From Bryobacterales bacterium F-183 (GTDB lineage: Bacteria > Acidobacteriota > Terriglobia > Bryobacterales > Bryobacteraceae), in assembly GCA_016865505.2 (NCBI GenBank), contig AP025252.1, forward strand, positions 2,914,001 through 2,978,000: a DNA stretch of 64,000 nt, given 5' to 3'. The position numbers and the translations under genes were made by a program. Below the pieces are notes generated by a model. The model was given only the letters and a program-made list of their open reading frames with translations, was not told the DNA's origin and did no database searches. Below, piece by piece: positions 28,292 through 37,779 of the stretch (the stretch's first letter is position 1; each line of letters starts with the position of its first letter).

Positions 28292-28293
28292 CT

Positions 28294-28494
28294 ATGCAAA
28301 GCAGGCAGGAGTTCGCCAACGAAGAGTCCAACCGTAAGGACCCGAAGGATCCATCGCAGCAAACCGTTCCACTCCCGGTCGACGAAGGAGAACCCAACGA
28401 AGGTCCAGAGGACAAGATCCACAAGAAGGACAGGACCAGGACCGTATTCGCGAACAGCAACGCAAGTAACAAAGCCGCCGGCGGCGTATCCTAA
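28294..28494 (+). CDS. Doubtful small hydrophilic protein
   Basis: A 66-codon frame beginning at the foot of the terminator, rich in E, K, D, P, N and Q (RKDPKDPSQQTVPLPVDEGE) and with G/C at most third positions. There is no Shine-Dalgarno sequence and the ATG lies directly after the T-run, so translation is doubtful. The opposite strand has equally open frames. It fills the 217 bases before the nucleoside permease gene. Confidence 0.25.
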   Translation: MQSRQEFANEESNRKDPKDPSQQTVPLPVDEGEPNEGPEDKIHKKDRTRTVFANSNASNKAAGGVS

Positions 28495-28505
28495 ATGGAT
28501 ACACG

Positions 28506-29540
28506 ATGCGCCTGCTGGTCCTGTCTCTCTTCCTTCTCTCATCCGTACTCACCGCCAAACCCCTCGAGGTCAAAGTCGTGGTCGTTGCCCTTTTTGAACA
28601 AGGCAACGACACCGGCGACAACCCCGGCGAGTTTCAGTATTGGGTGGAGCGCGAAAAGCTCGACCAGATCATTCCGTTCCCCGCCGGCAATCGCGACCTC
28701 CGCTTCAACCCCAAAACCGGCGTACTCGGCATCTGCGCTGGCGTCGGCACCGCGCGCGCGGCAGCCTCCATCATGGCCCTCGGCCTCGACCCTCGCTTCG
28801 ATCTCCGCAAGGCCTACTGGCTCGTCGCGGGCATCGCAGGTGGCGACCCCGCCGACATCACCATCGGCTCGGTAGCCTGGGCCGACTGGGTAGTCGACGG
28901 CGACCTCGGACACGAAATCGACGCTCGCGAAATCCCCGCCGATTGGCCCACCGGCTACATCCCGCTCCGCCGCCACAAGCCCTACGAGGCTCCCCGTCGC
29001 GAAAAGACCGAAGGTGAGATCTACCGCCTCAACGCAAAGCTCGTCGATTGGGCCTTCAACCTCACCAAGGACCTCAAACTCGCCGACGCCGACCGCCTCA
29101 ACGACCGTCGCGCCCGCTTCACCGAAACCCCTGCCGCCCGCACCGGAACCAAGGTCATGCGAGGCGACACTCTATCGGCCTCCACCTACTGGCATGGCAA
29201 GCTGATGAACCGCTGGGCCAACGACTGGGTGCATTATTACAGCGAGGGCAAAGGCAACTACATGACCACGGCCATGGAGGACACGGGCGTGATGCAGTCT
29301 CTCACTTGGCTCGAAAAGGCAGGAAAGGCGCAGACCAACCGTACGCTGGTGCTGCGCGGTGTGAGCAACTTCGATTCGCAGCCCCCAGGCGTCACCGCGC
29401 CCGAAAGCCTTGCCGGAGAAAAACTCGGCGCTTACGCCGCGTACATCGAATCGCTCGAAAATGTACACCGGGCCGGAAGCGCCGTAGTTCGTCGGATTGT
29501 CGCGGACTGGAAGACTTTTAGTTCTTCAACTCCGCAGTGA
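28506..29540 (+). CDS. Purine nucleoside permease (NUP family), exported
   Basis: A 344-residue protein with a signal peptide (MRLLVLSLFLLSSVLTAK). The body matches the NUP family (Pfam PF06516, fungal and bacterial purine nucleoside permease): EVKVVVVALFEQGNDTGDNPGEFQYWVERE, GVGTARAAASIMALGLDPRFDL, YWLVAGIAGGDPADITIGSVAWADWVVDGDL, and AMEDTGVMQSLTWL. The fold is like nucleoside phosphorylases; despite the name there are no transmembrane helices. It may bind or cleave purine nucleosides in the periplasm. Its 3' end overlaps the converging S9 peptidase by 23 bases. Confidence 0.88.
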   Translation: MRLLVLSLFLLSSVLTAKPLEVKVVVVALFEQGNDTGDNPGEFQYWVEREKLDQIIPFPAGNRDLRFNPKTGVLGICAGVGTARAAASIMALGLDPRFDLRKAYWLVAGIAGGDPADITIGSVAWADWVVDGDLGHEIDAREIPADWPTGYIPLRRHKPYEAPRREKTEGEIYRLNAKLVDWAFNLTKDLKLADADRLNDRRARFTETPAARTGTKVMRGDTLSASTYWHGKLMNRWANDWVHYYSEGKGNYMTTAMEDTGVMQSLTWLEKAGKAQTNRTLVLRGVSNFDSQPPGVTAPESLAGEKLGAYAAYIESLENVHRAGSAVVRRIVADWKTFSSSTPQ

Positions 29541-32178
29541 GCTTCGCGCCACCCATAGAAGGCAACGTCGAAGTCATCTTCACAGGCTTGTTGGACTTCT
29601 TGTCGATGTAAATCAGTGTCTCGCCGCCGTCCTCCGGCTTGGCCGACACCTTCCACGCATCGAACGTACCCGCAGGCACTGTCACCGATTCGCTGCCTTC
29701 TACCTTCAGGGCAATCACCTTCGGCTTGCCCTTCTGCAGGTCGAAGTTGTTGTACACCGTTTCGTAGCCCTCAGCCAGCGGCAAGGTCGCGATCATCAAG
29801 TGGCTGGCCGACTCCGCAAACAGCGGACCCGCCAACTCCGCCGCCATGGGACGTTCGTTGCCGTTCATCGCCATCTTGCCGGAAAGCTTCTTGCCGTCCA
29901 CCGTGTAATCAATCGTCACCGGACCCTGCTTCACGCTACGCGTCTTCACATACAGCGTGTCGGCTTCCACGGTCGTGACATCCGTCGCCGCGCCCATCGG
30001 CGTGCTCATGGACTCCGTCACCGTATACCCGCCATCGGCCTTCTTCACCGAGGACGTGATGCCGATCTCCACCTTCTGCGGACCCGCTTCGATCGTCGCC
30101 TTGTACTCGAACGATCCTTCCGCCAGCGGACGCGCCGGCTTCAGCGATGCGCTCTTCGACGTATCGGCCTTCTTCGCCAACTGTACCTTCTTCGGGTCAA
30201 CCGTCAGCTCATCCAGCTTCTTGGCGATCTCTTCCGGAACCTCAGCCTGGCTGCGTCCCTTCAGATGCTGTTCCAGGAACCGCTCGGTCGCCACCAGCAT
30301 CGCGATGTTGTTCACCGGCTTCGCAAACCCGTGACCTTCATCCGGCGCCACCAGGTACTTTACCGGGTAATTGCGATCGCGCAGTGCAATCACAATCTGA
30401 TCCGATTCCGCCTTGTTCACACGAGGATCATTCGCGCCCTGCACCACCATCAACGGCGACTTGATCTTGTCCGCCGCATACAGTGGCGACATCCGCTTCA
30501 ACTCTGCCTTGCCGGCAGGCGTCGACGGATCGGCCATGCGCGTGTACATACTCTTGCGTCCAGCTTCCCAGTACGCAGGAATCGATTCCAGCAGCGTTTC
30601 CAGATTCGACGGCGCCACAATCGCGACACCCGCCGCATACACATCCGGCGTAAACGCGACACCCGCCAGCGTGGCATAGCCGCCGTACGAGCCGCCCATG
30701 ATGCCCACGCGCTTCGGATCCACAATGCCTTCCGCCACCAGGTACTTCACGCCCCAGGTGAGATCGTCCTGCATCTTGCGGCCCCACTCGCCGTTGCCCG
30801 CATTCAGGAACTTCTTTCCGTACCCGGTAGAAGCGCGGAAGTTCGGCGACAACACCGCGTACCCGCGATTCGCCAGGAACTGATGATACGGGTTGTACCC
30901 CCACATGTCGCGAGCCCAAGGACCACCATGCGGAAACACCACCAGCGGCAGATTCTTCGCATCCAAACCCTTCGGCAGCGTGAGGTACGCCGGAATCGTC
31001 AACCCGTCCGAAGACTTATAGGTAATCGGCTTCATTGGCGACAGGCTGTTGCGATCCACCTTCTCGCGCACCTTGTACTGCAACTCCGTCTTCTTCGTCT
31101 TCCGGTCGAACAGGTATACTTCGCCGGGCTCTACATCGGAGTTCACCGCGATCAGCCACAGGCTCTCGTCCCGCGTACGCGACGCAATGCCGATCTCACG
31201 GCCGGGAAAGCGGCTCTTCAGCAGGTTGTAATCCGCTTCGAGCGTTTTTTCCTTAAACGACATCCGGATTTTCTCATCGTTGTACAACACAGCCTGCAAC
31301 TCGCCGGCATCGTTGAATACCGCAGTCTGGACATCCACGCGGCGCATCGGGTCGGACTCGACGCGCTCGGTCTGCCCCGTCATCGGATCGATCAAGTACA
31401 GCCCGATCAGATCGACGTCCGCGCCCGCGTTCGAGATGTAGTACAGCCGCTTGCCGTCCTTGTGGAACTGCAACGTGCCGCAGCTCTCAAACACCGTGCA
31501 GGACGCAAACTTGACGAGCTTATCGCCCTCTACGCGGTACATCTCGGTGTCGCCCGCATCGTTCACCTTCGCGGCGATGCGCAGTTGATCCTTCTCATCA
31601 AAGTCCCAACCCGCAATCTTCTCGGTGTTCTTCCGAATCAGCGTCCGCTCGCCCGTCGAGATCTTGATCTTGTACACGTCGTGCCAAGCCGGATCGCGAT
31701 CGTTCAACCCCACATAGAGAACATCGGGGTCAATCTTCGAAACATGCAAAATCTGCGCGGTAATCTTCTTGGCTTCTGTGATGTTGCGCGCCGGCGGAGC
31801 CTTCTCCCCAGCCTTCGGCGAATCCGCCGGATTCACAGCCCAAACGTTGAAGTTTTCATCGCCACCGTCGTCCTGCACAAACAGGATGAACTTGCCATCG
31901 CGGCTCCACGAATAGCCGCCAATCGGCCGCTTGGTCACCGCAGTCACCGGTTTTGCGGACGCAAATGGCTCGGTCGCCTTCTTGACCCAAACATTGCGAG
32001 TCTTGTCGAGAGGCCGGATAAAGGCCAGATACTTGCCGTCCGGCGACAGTTGCGCGCCCGCGATCTCCGGGTCGCCAAACAACACATCGCGGTCGATAAT
32101 CGGCGGTAACGCAGCAAATGCTACAGCGCTCGAAGCCGCCAGCATCATCGCAGCGGTTCCGACAGAAAAGAATGACAT
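29518..32178 (-). CDS. S9 family peptidase with a C-terminal DUF3108-like extension
   Basis: An 886-residue exported serine peptidase of the dipeptidyl/acylaminoacyl-peptidase group. A signal peptide (about 22 residues) is followed by a beta-propeller (residues 30-370, repeats such as LSPDGKYLAFI and WSRDGKFILFV) and the alpha/beta hydrolase domain with Ser497 (GGSYGGYA), Asp584 (GANDPRV) and His616 (DEGHGF). Residues after about 680 do not belong to S9: the stretch ends VPAGTFDAWKVSAKPEDGGET-like and LIYIDKKSNKPVKMTSTL, typical of DUF3108-type beta-sheet domains of envelope proteins. ATG at 32178 has GGAGG five bases upstream and gives the signal peptide. Confidence 0.93.
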   Translation of the reverse strand: MSFFSVGTAAMMLAASSAVAFAALPPIIDRDVLFGDPEIAGAQLSPDGKYLAFIRPLDKTRNVWVKKATEPFASAKPVTAVTKRPIGGYSWSRDGKFILFVQDDGGDENFNVWAVNPADSPKAGEKAPPARNITEAKKITAQILHVSKIDPDVLYVGLNDRDPAWHDVYKIKISTGERTLIRKNTEKIAGWDFDEKDQLRIAAKVNDAGDTEMYRVEGDKLVKFASCTVFESCGTLQFHKDGKRLYYISNAGADVDLIGLYLIDPMTGQTERVESDPMRRVDVQTAVFNDAGELQAVLYNDEKIRMSFKEKTLEADYNLLKSRFPGREIGIASRTRDESLWLIAVNSDVEPGEVYLFDRKTKKTELQYKVREKVDRNSLSPMKPITYKSSDGLTIPAYLTLPKGLDAKNLPLVVFPHGGPWARDMWGYNPYHQFLANRGYAVLSPNFRASTGYGKKFLNAGNGEWGRKMQDDLTWGVKYLVAEGIVDPKRVGIMGGSYGGYATLAGVAFTPDVYAAGVAIVAPSNLETLLESIPAYWEAGRKSMYTRMADPSTPAGKAELKRMSPLYAADKIKSPLMVVQGANDPRVNKAESDQIVIALRDRNYPVKYLVAPDEGHGFAKPVNNIAMLVATERFLEQHLKGRSQAEVPEEIAKKLDELTVDPKKVQLAKKADTSKSASLKPARPLAEGSFEYKATIEAGPQKVEIGITSSVKKADGGYTVTESMSTPMGAATDVTTVEADTLYVKTRSVKQGPVTIDYTVDGKKLSGKMAMNGNERPMAAELAGPLFAESASHLMIATLPLAEGYETVYNNFDLQKGKPKVIALKVEGSESVTVPAGTFDAWKVSAKPEDGGETLIYIDKKSNKPVKMTSTLPSMGGAKLTAELKN

Positions 32179-32241
32179 ACTGCCTCCAAACGGATAGGTA
32201 CGTACCCCGTACCCAAAAGGTTCACACAACATTAGCGGGAT

Positions 32242-33246
32242 TCAACTTACTTTGGACCCAAACTTACGAAACAGCATCGTAAAGTATCCCGTCGTCAGCA
32301 CGATTCCCGGTATCCACCACCACAGCGCAATGCTCTGGCTATACGCGCCAGACGCCGTGTTGTAAATCGTCAGGTGCAGCGCAGGGTCTGTGGACGACGG
32401 TAACACCACCGGAAACAGGCTGAACGCCGCCGATAGCATCATCCCCACCAGGTACGTCGCCGACCCCGCAAACGGCCGCTTCCCGGCCATCACCGTCCCT
32501 AAGCCAGCGACTGCCGCCACCGGAAACACCAGCCCCCACGGCGCATCAGCAAAACGTTGCCACATCTCCGGCCGTACTACGAACGTCGCAGCCGTAACCA
32601 CTACCGTCAACACCGCGACACCCAACGCCACCCGGCGCGCCATTGCGGACGCCCGTTCGCTCAATGTACCGCTGGTCTTTCGTTCCACCCACAACAACCC
32701 ATGCATCCACAGCGCGCAAAACGCCGTCGCACCCACGGTCACCGTATACCAGTCCAGGATCCCCGGCTCGCGCCCCGGCTGAAAGTCGGTCCATAGCGGC
32801 AAAAAGAACTCCTGCTGCGCATCCAGCGGAACCCCACGTACGACATTGCCCAGCGCGGCTCCCAGAAACACAGCAAGCAACGCGCTGGACCCCGCAAAGC
32901 AAACATCCCACAATGGCAGCCACATGGGCGACGGTGCATGATTCCGCAATTCAATCGACAAGCCGCGGAACATCAGCAGCCACAACACGATGATTAAGGG
33001 CAGATAGAACCCCATGAAGCTCGCCGCATACAAGGTCGGAAACGCCAGAAATAGCGTACCTCCAGCCGCAATCAGCCAGACCTCATTGCCATCCCAGAAC
33101 GGACCAATCGACTCGAGCACAGCCTTCCGCTCGTCCTCGGTCTTCGCAATCAGCAAGTGCGCGATGCCCGCACCCAGGTCGAACCCATCGAGCACAACGT
33201 AGGTCGTCAGCATCAGCGCCAGCAACCAGAACCACAGTGCTTCCAT
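32242..33246 (-). CDS. cydB: Cytochrome bd ubiquinol oxidase subunit II
   Basis: A 334-residue, about nine-helix membrane subunit. The start LWFWLLALMLTTYVVLDGFDLGAGI carries the family GFDLG motif, followed by IGPFWDGNEVWLIAAGG and FPTLYAASFMGFYLPL. It pairs with CydA in a high-affinity quinol oxidase of the inner membrane. ATG at 33246 is 2 bases after the cydA stop. No CydX-like small gene was found in the 63 bases beyond it. Confidence 0.96.
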   Translation of the reverse strand: MEALWFWLLALMLTTYVVLDGFDLGAGIAHLLIAKTEDERKAVLESIGPFWDGNEVWLIAAGGTLFLAFPTLYAASFMGFYLPLIIVLWLLMFRGLSIELRNHAPSPMWLPLWDVCFAGSSALLAVFLGAALGNVVRGVPLDAQQEFFLPLWTDFQPGREPGILDWYTVTVGATAFCALWMHGLLWVERKTSGTLSERASAMARRVALGVAVLTVVVTAATFVVRPEMWQRFADAPWGLVFPVAAVAGLGTVMAGKRPFAGSATYLVGMMLSAAFSLFPVVLPSSTDPALHLTIYNTASGAYSQSIALWWWIPGIVLTTGYFTMLFRKFGSKVS

Positions 33247-33248
33247 CG

Positions 33249-34583
33249 CTAGTGCGCCGCCTCTTCACTCGAAGGACCATGCTCCAACTCACGCTGCATC
33301 AGGAACAGGTACAGGATGCTCAGCAATCCGTACATGCCCAAAAATCCCAGCGTAGTGAACAGCGTGTTGCCGGCCGACACACGAACCGAGTACCCCTCGC
33401 TCGTCTTCATCAGCCCGTAAATCAACCATGGCTGCCGCCCCAGCTCAGCGGCAAACCACCCAGCTGTATTCGCAATGAACGGGAAGGGAACGGCCAGCAT
33501 TAGAACCCATAGCAGCCAGCGCGATCTAAACAATGTACCGCGCCACAGGTAGAAGCTGGTGAGCACGGTTAGCCCGATAAAGATCGTACCTAATCCCACC
33601 ATGATGTGGAAGCTGTAGTAAAGCAGCTCAATCTGATCGGGCCACTGGTCTTTCGGAAAGTGATTCAACCCTTTCACTTCCGCATCCCACCGCTGATACG
33701 TAATCATGCTCAGCATCCGCGGAATCAACAAAGGATTGTCCAGCTTGCCGCGATTCGCATCCGGCTGACCCAGCACTGCAATCGGCGCCCCTGCTTCGGT
33801 ATCGAACAGCCCCTCCGCCGCAGCGAGCGTAATCGGCTGGTACTTCGCCAGATTCTTGCCCTGTCCATCGCCCGTGGGAAACAACATCGCGATCGCAGCC
33901 ACCGTCGCCACCGGAACTGCGATGCGCAAAAACAGCTTGCCCTGTTCGACGTGCTTGCCGGCAATCAGATAGTACGCGCCGGACGCCATCATCGCGAACG
34001 CCCCCGTCACCACAGACCCCGTCATGTTGTGCAGGTACATCCAAAACGTCCACGGATTCAGCAACAGCGCGGAAAGACTCTCCAGTTGGATCCGCCCATC
34101 GGGCAACGTCGTGTACCCCACCGGATGCTGCATCCACGCGTCCGTCGCGATGATAAAGAACCCCGACAGCCAGGAGCCTAGAAACACCAGGAACGCCGTC
34201 ACCCAGTGTCCAATCCGCCCGAGCTGTTTCTCGCCAAACAGAAACAGGCCCAAAAACGTCGACTCCAGGAAGAACGAGTACATCCCCTCGAGCGCCAGCG
34301 TCTGTCCGATCACCCCACCGGCAGCCTTCGAAAAGCGCGACCAGTTGGTGCCGAACTGAAACTCCATGGGAATCCCCGTCACCACGCCAAATGCAAAGTT
34401 GATGCCGAAAATCTTGGCCCAGAACCGGGCAGCCTGCGCATAGCGAACATCATCGGTTCGCAAGTGCAGGGTCTTCAGTACAACGATGAGCAACGCTAGC
34501 CCCATCGTCAACTGCGGAAACAAGTAGTGATACGTGATTGTGAATGCGAACTGAAAGCGATGTAGCGCTAAGGCATAGTCCAC
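33249..34583 (-). CDS. cydA: Cytochrome bd ubiquinol oxidase subunit I
   Basis: A 444-residue haem-bearing subunit. His19 (TYHYLFPQLTMG) is the haem b595 ligand position; the quinol-site region (Q-loop) is short, giving a length below the E. coli 522 residues; the GWFAAELGRQPW motif is intact. The enzyme oxidises quinol and reduces oxygen at low tension without pumping protons. The start is GTG at 34583. A LeuB-like gene ends 5 bases upstream, so cydAB are probably in the same transcript. Confidence 0.96.
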   Translation of the reverse strand: MDYALALHRFQFAFTITYHYLFPQLTMGLALLIVVLKTLHLRTDDVRYAQAARFWAKIFGINFAFGVVTGIPMEFQFGTNWSRFSKAAGGVIGQTLALEGMYSFFLESTFLGLFLFGEKQLGRIGHWVTAFLVFLGSWLSGFFIIATDAWMQHPVGYTTLPDGRIQLESLSALLLNPWTFWMYLHNMTGSVVTGAFAMMASGAYYLIAGKHVEQGKLFLRIAVPVATVAAIAMLFPTGDGQGKNLAKYQPITLAAAEGLFDTEAGAPIAVLGQPDANRGKLDNPLLIPRMLSMITYQRWDAEVKGLNHFPKDQWPDQIELLYYSFHIMVGLGTIFIGLTVLTSFYLWRGTLFRSRWLLWVLMLAVPFPFIANTAGWFAAELGRQPWLIYGLMKTSEGYSVRVSAGNTLFTTLGFLGMYGLLSILYLFLMQRELEHGPSSEEAAH

Positions 34584-34587
34584 ATCT

Positions 34588-35610
34588 TTAGGCTACCGCC
34601 GCAGCCACCAGATCGCCCATCGACTGCGTGTTCAACGAACCGCCCATGTCGCGAGTGCGATTGGCAGGATCCGCAAACACCTTCGCCACCGCAGCCTCAA
34701 TTCGCCGCGCCGATGCCGAATCGCCCAGCCAGTCGAGCATCATCGCCGCCGACAAGATGGTCGCCACCGGATTCGCGATCCCTTTGCCCGCAATATCCGG
34801 CGCCGACCCATGCGACGGCTGAAACACCGCGTATTTCGGCCCAATATCGCCGCTCGGCGCCATCCCCATGCCGCCAATCAAGCCCGCTGCAAGATCGGAG
34901 ATGATGTCGCCAAACATGTTCTCCGTCACCACCACGTCAAACGTCTGCGGCCTCTGCACCAGGAACAACGACATCGCATCGACGTACACGCGCTCAGTCT
35001 CGACATCCGGGTACTCCTGCGCGATCTCGTCAAAAATCCCCCGGAAATACGCCATCGACGGCAGCACGTTGGCCTTGTCCACCAACGTCACCTTCTTCCG
35101 CCGCTTCCGTGCAAGATCGAATGAGGACCGGAACAACCGTTCGCTCCCGGCGCGCGAAATCCGCATCGTATCCAGAGCCTCAGGCAAGTCCGTCGTGTAC
35201 TGATGCCCGCGCTTCCAGAACAATCCTTCGGTGCTCTCCCGCACGATGACGAAATCAATCGCCCCAGGATTCTTGAGCGGCCCATCGGAAGGATGCTGCA
35301 ATTTGATGGGCCGCAGCCCGCAGTACAAATCGAGCTTCTCGCGGATGTCGATCTGCGGCGTCATCTCCTTGCCGCTCGGCCATCGCACCGAAGGCATGCC
35401 CATCGCCCCCAGCAAGATTGCCTGATGCTTCTGAATCCCCAGCATCGTCGGCTCGGGCAAAGGATCGCCGCTACGCAAAAACTCCGCAGCCCCCGCAGGA
35501 TACTCGGTGAACGCAAAGGACACTCCAGGCAGCGCCCGCAGTACCTTCACCGTCTCCGCAACAACGTCCACTCCAATGCCGTCACCCGGCAACAACGCGA
35601 TATCGAACAC
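34588..35610 (-). CDS. Isocitrate/isopropylmalate dehydrogenase family enzyme
   Basis: A 340-residue NAD-linked beta-decarboxylating dehydrogenase. It starts FDIALLPGDGIGVDVVAE, has the substrate-binding ENFDIREKLDLYCGLRP-type region (here QIDIREKLDLYCGLRP), VIVRESTEGLFW, and NMFGDIISDLAAGLIGGMGMAPSGDIG with GSAPDIAGKGIANPVA. The REST/NMFGDI pattern fits LeuB or tartrate dehydrogenase-like members; LeuB normally has REL rather than REST, so the substrate is uncertain and homoisocitrate or tartrate dehydrogenase is possible. The GTG start is 5 bases after the glycosyltransferase gene stop, so it lies in the galU-glycosyltransferase-cyd run of genes. Confidence 0.86.
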   Translation of the reverse strand: MFDIALLPGDGIGVDVVAETVKVLRALPGVSFAFTEYPAGAAEFLRSGDPLPEPTMLGIQKHQAILLGAMGMPSVRWPSGKEMTPQIDIREKLDLYCGLRPIKLQHPSDGPLKNPGAIDFVIVRESTEGLFWKRGHQYTTDLPEALDTMRISRAGSERLFRSSFDLARKRRKKVTLVDKANVLPSMAYFRGIFDEIAQEYPDVETERVYVDAMSLFLVQRPQTFDVVVTENMFGDIISDLAAGLIGGMGMAPSGDIGPKYAVFQPSHGSAPDIAGKGIANPVATILSAAMMLDWLGDSASARRIEAAVAKVFADPANRTRDMGGSLNTQSMGDLVAAAVA

Positions 35611-35614
35611 CTCA

Positions 35615-36895
35615 TCATTTTACGCGTCGATACAGGACGGTGAATTTGGTACGTGCAAACTCCTCATAGCCGTCCTGCCGGAACGCCAACGCCGGATTCA
35701 ACAACCCCAACCCATCCGCGACATAATCGGCCGCAATTACCGACCGACGCCCCTCTGTCGACGGCTTGCTCGACACCAGATGCCGGTCCGCCAGCACACC
35801 ATTTACGGGCTGCGAATCCAGATACGGCGCGCCCAGCTTCATCCGCGTCAGTATCAATAAGTCCGGCCTGTACCCCCACACAAACAAGGTCGCCTGGCGA
35901 TCTGTCAGTTTCGCCGCCGCGGCCACGCTGTCTTCATACAACGCCAACTGATTCGCAGGCGGCGACACCCGTCCAAACCGCACCACTGGAATCAACAGCA
36001 GCGCGACGATCACGTACCGCACCCAACTCTTTGACAGCGACACGCCGCGCGCTGCCACCACAGCCACCAGCGGCAACAGTTGAAAGTAGTATCGGGGAAA
36101 GAAGCGCAACCCAAGCACGACCGCGACAGCGTTGATCGCAATCGGCACCAACCAGCGAGGCTCGCGCGCCACAATCGCCCCCACCACCAACGCCGCATGA
36201 AACCAGACCCACGCCGCCGTCTGCTTCCAGCCGTTGATGCCCTCCGGCGGATCTGCCGAGTACATGCGTCCCCACACGATCACCTGCTCATAAAACCCCT
36301 GTGACCAGTACGGCGCCACCATTGCCAAAGCCGCTACCGCTGCCGACACAGCCAGCACCCAGGACCTTGACCACACCACCAACGCCAACGCCGCAAACAC
36401 AGCTTTGGGATTGATCCAGAACGCCACCCCACACGCGACGCCAGCCCACACATAGCGTCGCGACGCCGCCAGATACAGGGCCAGTAACTGCACCGGAACC
36501 ATCAACAAGTCCGGCGCAATCGCCATCACCGCCGCAGGATGATCGAAGGCAAGAAACAGCGCGACAAACGCCGCTGCCCAAAGCGCCGCGACTTCGTCGT
36601 CCCAAATCCGCCGCGCCGCCAAAAAGGCCAGCAATGCGGATAGGCAGACAAACAACGCCCCCATCAACCGCAGAGGGACCCCGGTTTGCGCCCCAAACAG
36701 CCTGTAAAAGTACACCGCACCCGGCGGTTTATCGAACCAGAAGTCCTGGTAAATCGCCAGCCCGTAGTCGGACATCTGGATTGCGGCGGCAGCAGGATAC
36801 GCCTCCTCAATCCACACCACATCCTTATGGCTCAGCCGCGAGGCCAACGCCAGAATCAGGATCGCGGCCGCGACAGCGAGCCTCAGCGACAGCAT
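35615..36895 (-). CDS. Glycosyltransferase family 39-like membrane protein (ArnT/PMT_2 fold)
   Basis: A 426-residue integral membrane protein with about ten hydrophobic helices. A first-loop acidic pair (VVWIEEAYPAAAAIQMSDYG) and the motif YQDFWFDKPPGAVYFYRLFG are those of lipid-linked sugar transferases (PMT_2 fold). It probably moves a sugar from a polyprenyl carrier to a surface acceptor such as lipid A or a protein. ATG at 36895 abuts the galU stop (TAGATG), so it forms an operon with galU and the two-component genes further upstream. That makes a LPS-modification role plausible, but this is inference. Confidence 0.82.
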   Translation of the reverse strand: MLSLRLAVAAAILILALASRLSHKDVVWIEEAYPAAAAIQMSDYGLAIYQDFWFDKPPGAVYFYRLFGAQTGVPLRLMGALFVCLSALLAFLAARRIWDDEVAALWAAAFVALFLAFDHPAAVMAIAPDLLMVPVQLLALYLAASRRYVWAGVACGVAFWINPKAVFAALALVVWSRSWVLAVSAAVAALAMVAPYWSQGFYEQVIVWGRMYSADPPEGINGWKQTAAWVWFHAALVVGAIVAREPRWLVPIAINAVAVVLGLRFFPRYYFQLLPLVAVVAARGVSLSKSWVRYVIVALLLIPVVRFGRVSPPANQLALYEDSVAAAAKLTDRQATLFVWGYRPDLLILTRMKLGAPYLDSQPVNGVLADRHLVSSKPSTEGRRSVIAADYVADGLGLLNPALAFRQDGYEEFARTKFTVLYRRVK

Positions 36896-37774
36896 CTATT
36901 TCAGCATCTGCTTCAACCGCTCGCGGAACTCCGCGCCGTATTGCGGGTCCGCCAACGCGAACTCCACAAACGTCTCGAAGTAGCTCGGAAAATTGCCGAT
37001 GTCGTACCGCTTCTCGCCCGCTGGAATCTTCACCGCCAGTACGCGCTTGCCCTCTTCGCAAAGCCGCTGAATGGCGTCCGTCAACTGGATCTCGCCCTTC
37101 TTATCCGGCTTCACGCCCTTGATCATGTCGAAGATAATCGGCGAAAACACATACCGCGCCGCGATCGCATAATTGCTCGGCGCCTCTTCTGGCTTCGGCT
37201 TCTCCACCATCCGGACCACCCGCATGATGTCGCCGTCCATATCGGTCGGGTCGATCACGCCGTAATGCATCGTCTCTTCGCGAGGCACCTCTTCGACGGC
37301 CACCACAGCGCTCGCGCCGCGCTCTTCAAACAGCGCCACCATCTTTGCCAGCGTCTTCGAGTTCGCGTTCAAGCCCAGGATGGAATCGCCCAACGCGACC
37401 GCAAACGGCTGCTCTCCGGCAAAGTTCTCACCGCACAGAATGGCATCGCCAAGACCCTTCTGTTCGCGCTGGCGCGTGTAGTAATACTGTGCGCCCATCT
37501 GCTCAAAGTCCAACTCCGCCAGCAGATCTTCCTTGCGCGTACGCTCCAGCATCCGGTTCAACTCCGGATCCAGATCGAAATGATTCTCAATCGAGTTCTT
37601 GCCGCGACCCGTCACAAACAGGATTTGGCTCAAGCCATTGGCGCTCAACTCCTCGGCCACATACTGGACGATCGGTTTACGCGCTACCGGCAACATCTCT
37701 TTGGGTTGACTCTTCGTAGCGGGAAGAAGCCTCGTGCCGAAGCCGGCCACGGGTACGATTGCAGAACGAATCAC
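36896..37774 (-). CDS. galU: UTP-glucose-1-phosphate uridylyltransferase
   Basis: A 292-residue nucleotidyltransferase making UDP-glucose from UTP and glucose-1-phosphate in the cytoplasm. The start VPVAGFGTRLLPATKSQPKEMLPV is the nucleotide-binding signature, followed by TGRGKNSIENHFD, REQKGLGDAILC and VEKPKPEEAPSNYAIAARY. Length and motifs are typical. The start is GTG at 37774, 5 bases downstream of the histidine kinase gene stop. It precedes the GT39-like gene directly. Confidence 0.96.
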   Translation of the reverse strand: MIRSAIVPVAGFGTRLLPATKSQPKEMLPVARKPIVQYVAEELSANGLSQILFVTGRGKNSIENHFDLDPELNRMLERTRKEDLLAELDFEQMGAQYYYTRQREQKGLGDAILCGENFAGEQPFAVALGDSILGLNANSKTLAKMVALFEERGASAVVAVEEVPREETMHYGVIDPTDMDGDIMRVVRMVEKPKPEEAPSNYAIAARYVFSPIIFDMIKGVKPDKKGEIQLTDAIQRLCEEGKRVLAVKIPAGEKRYDIGNFPSYFETFVEFALADPQYGAEFRERLKQMLK

Positions 37775-37779
37775 AGGTT

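Noticed and set aside
29497-32109. An 870-codon plus-strand frame opposite the S9 peptidase
   Set aside because: Shadow of a gene with full catalytic motifs; no domain is visible in the translation.
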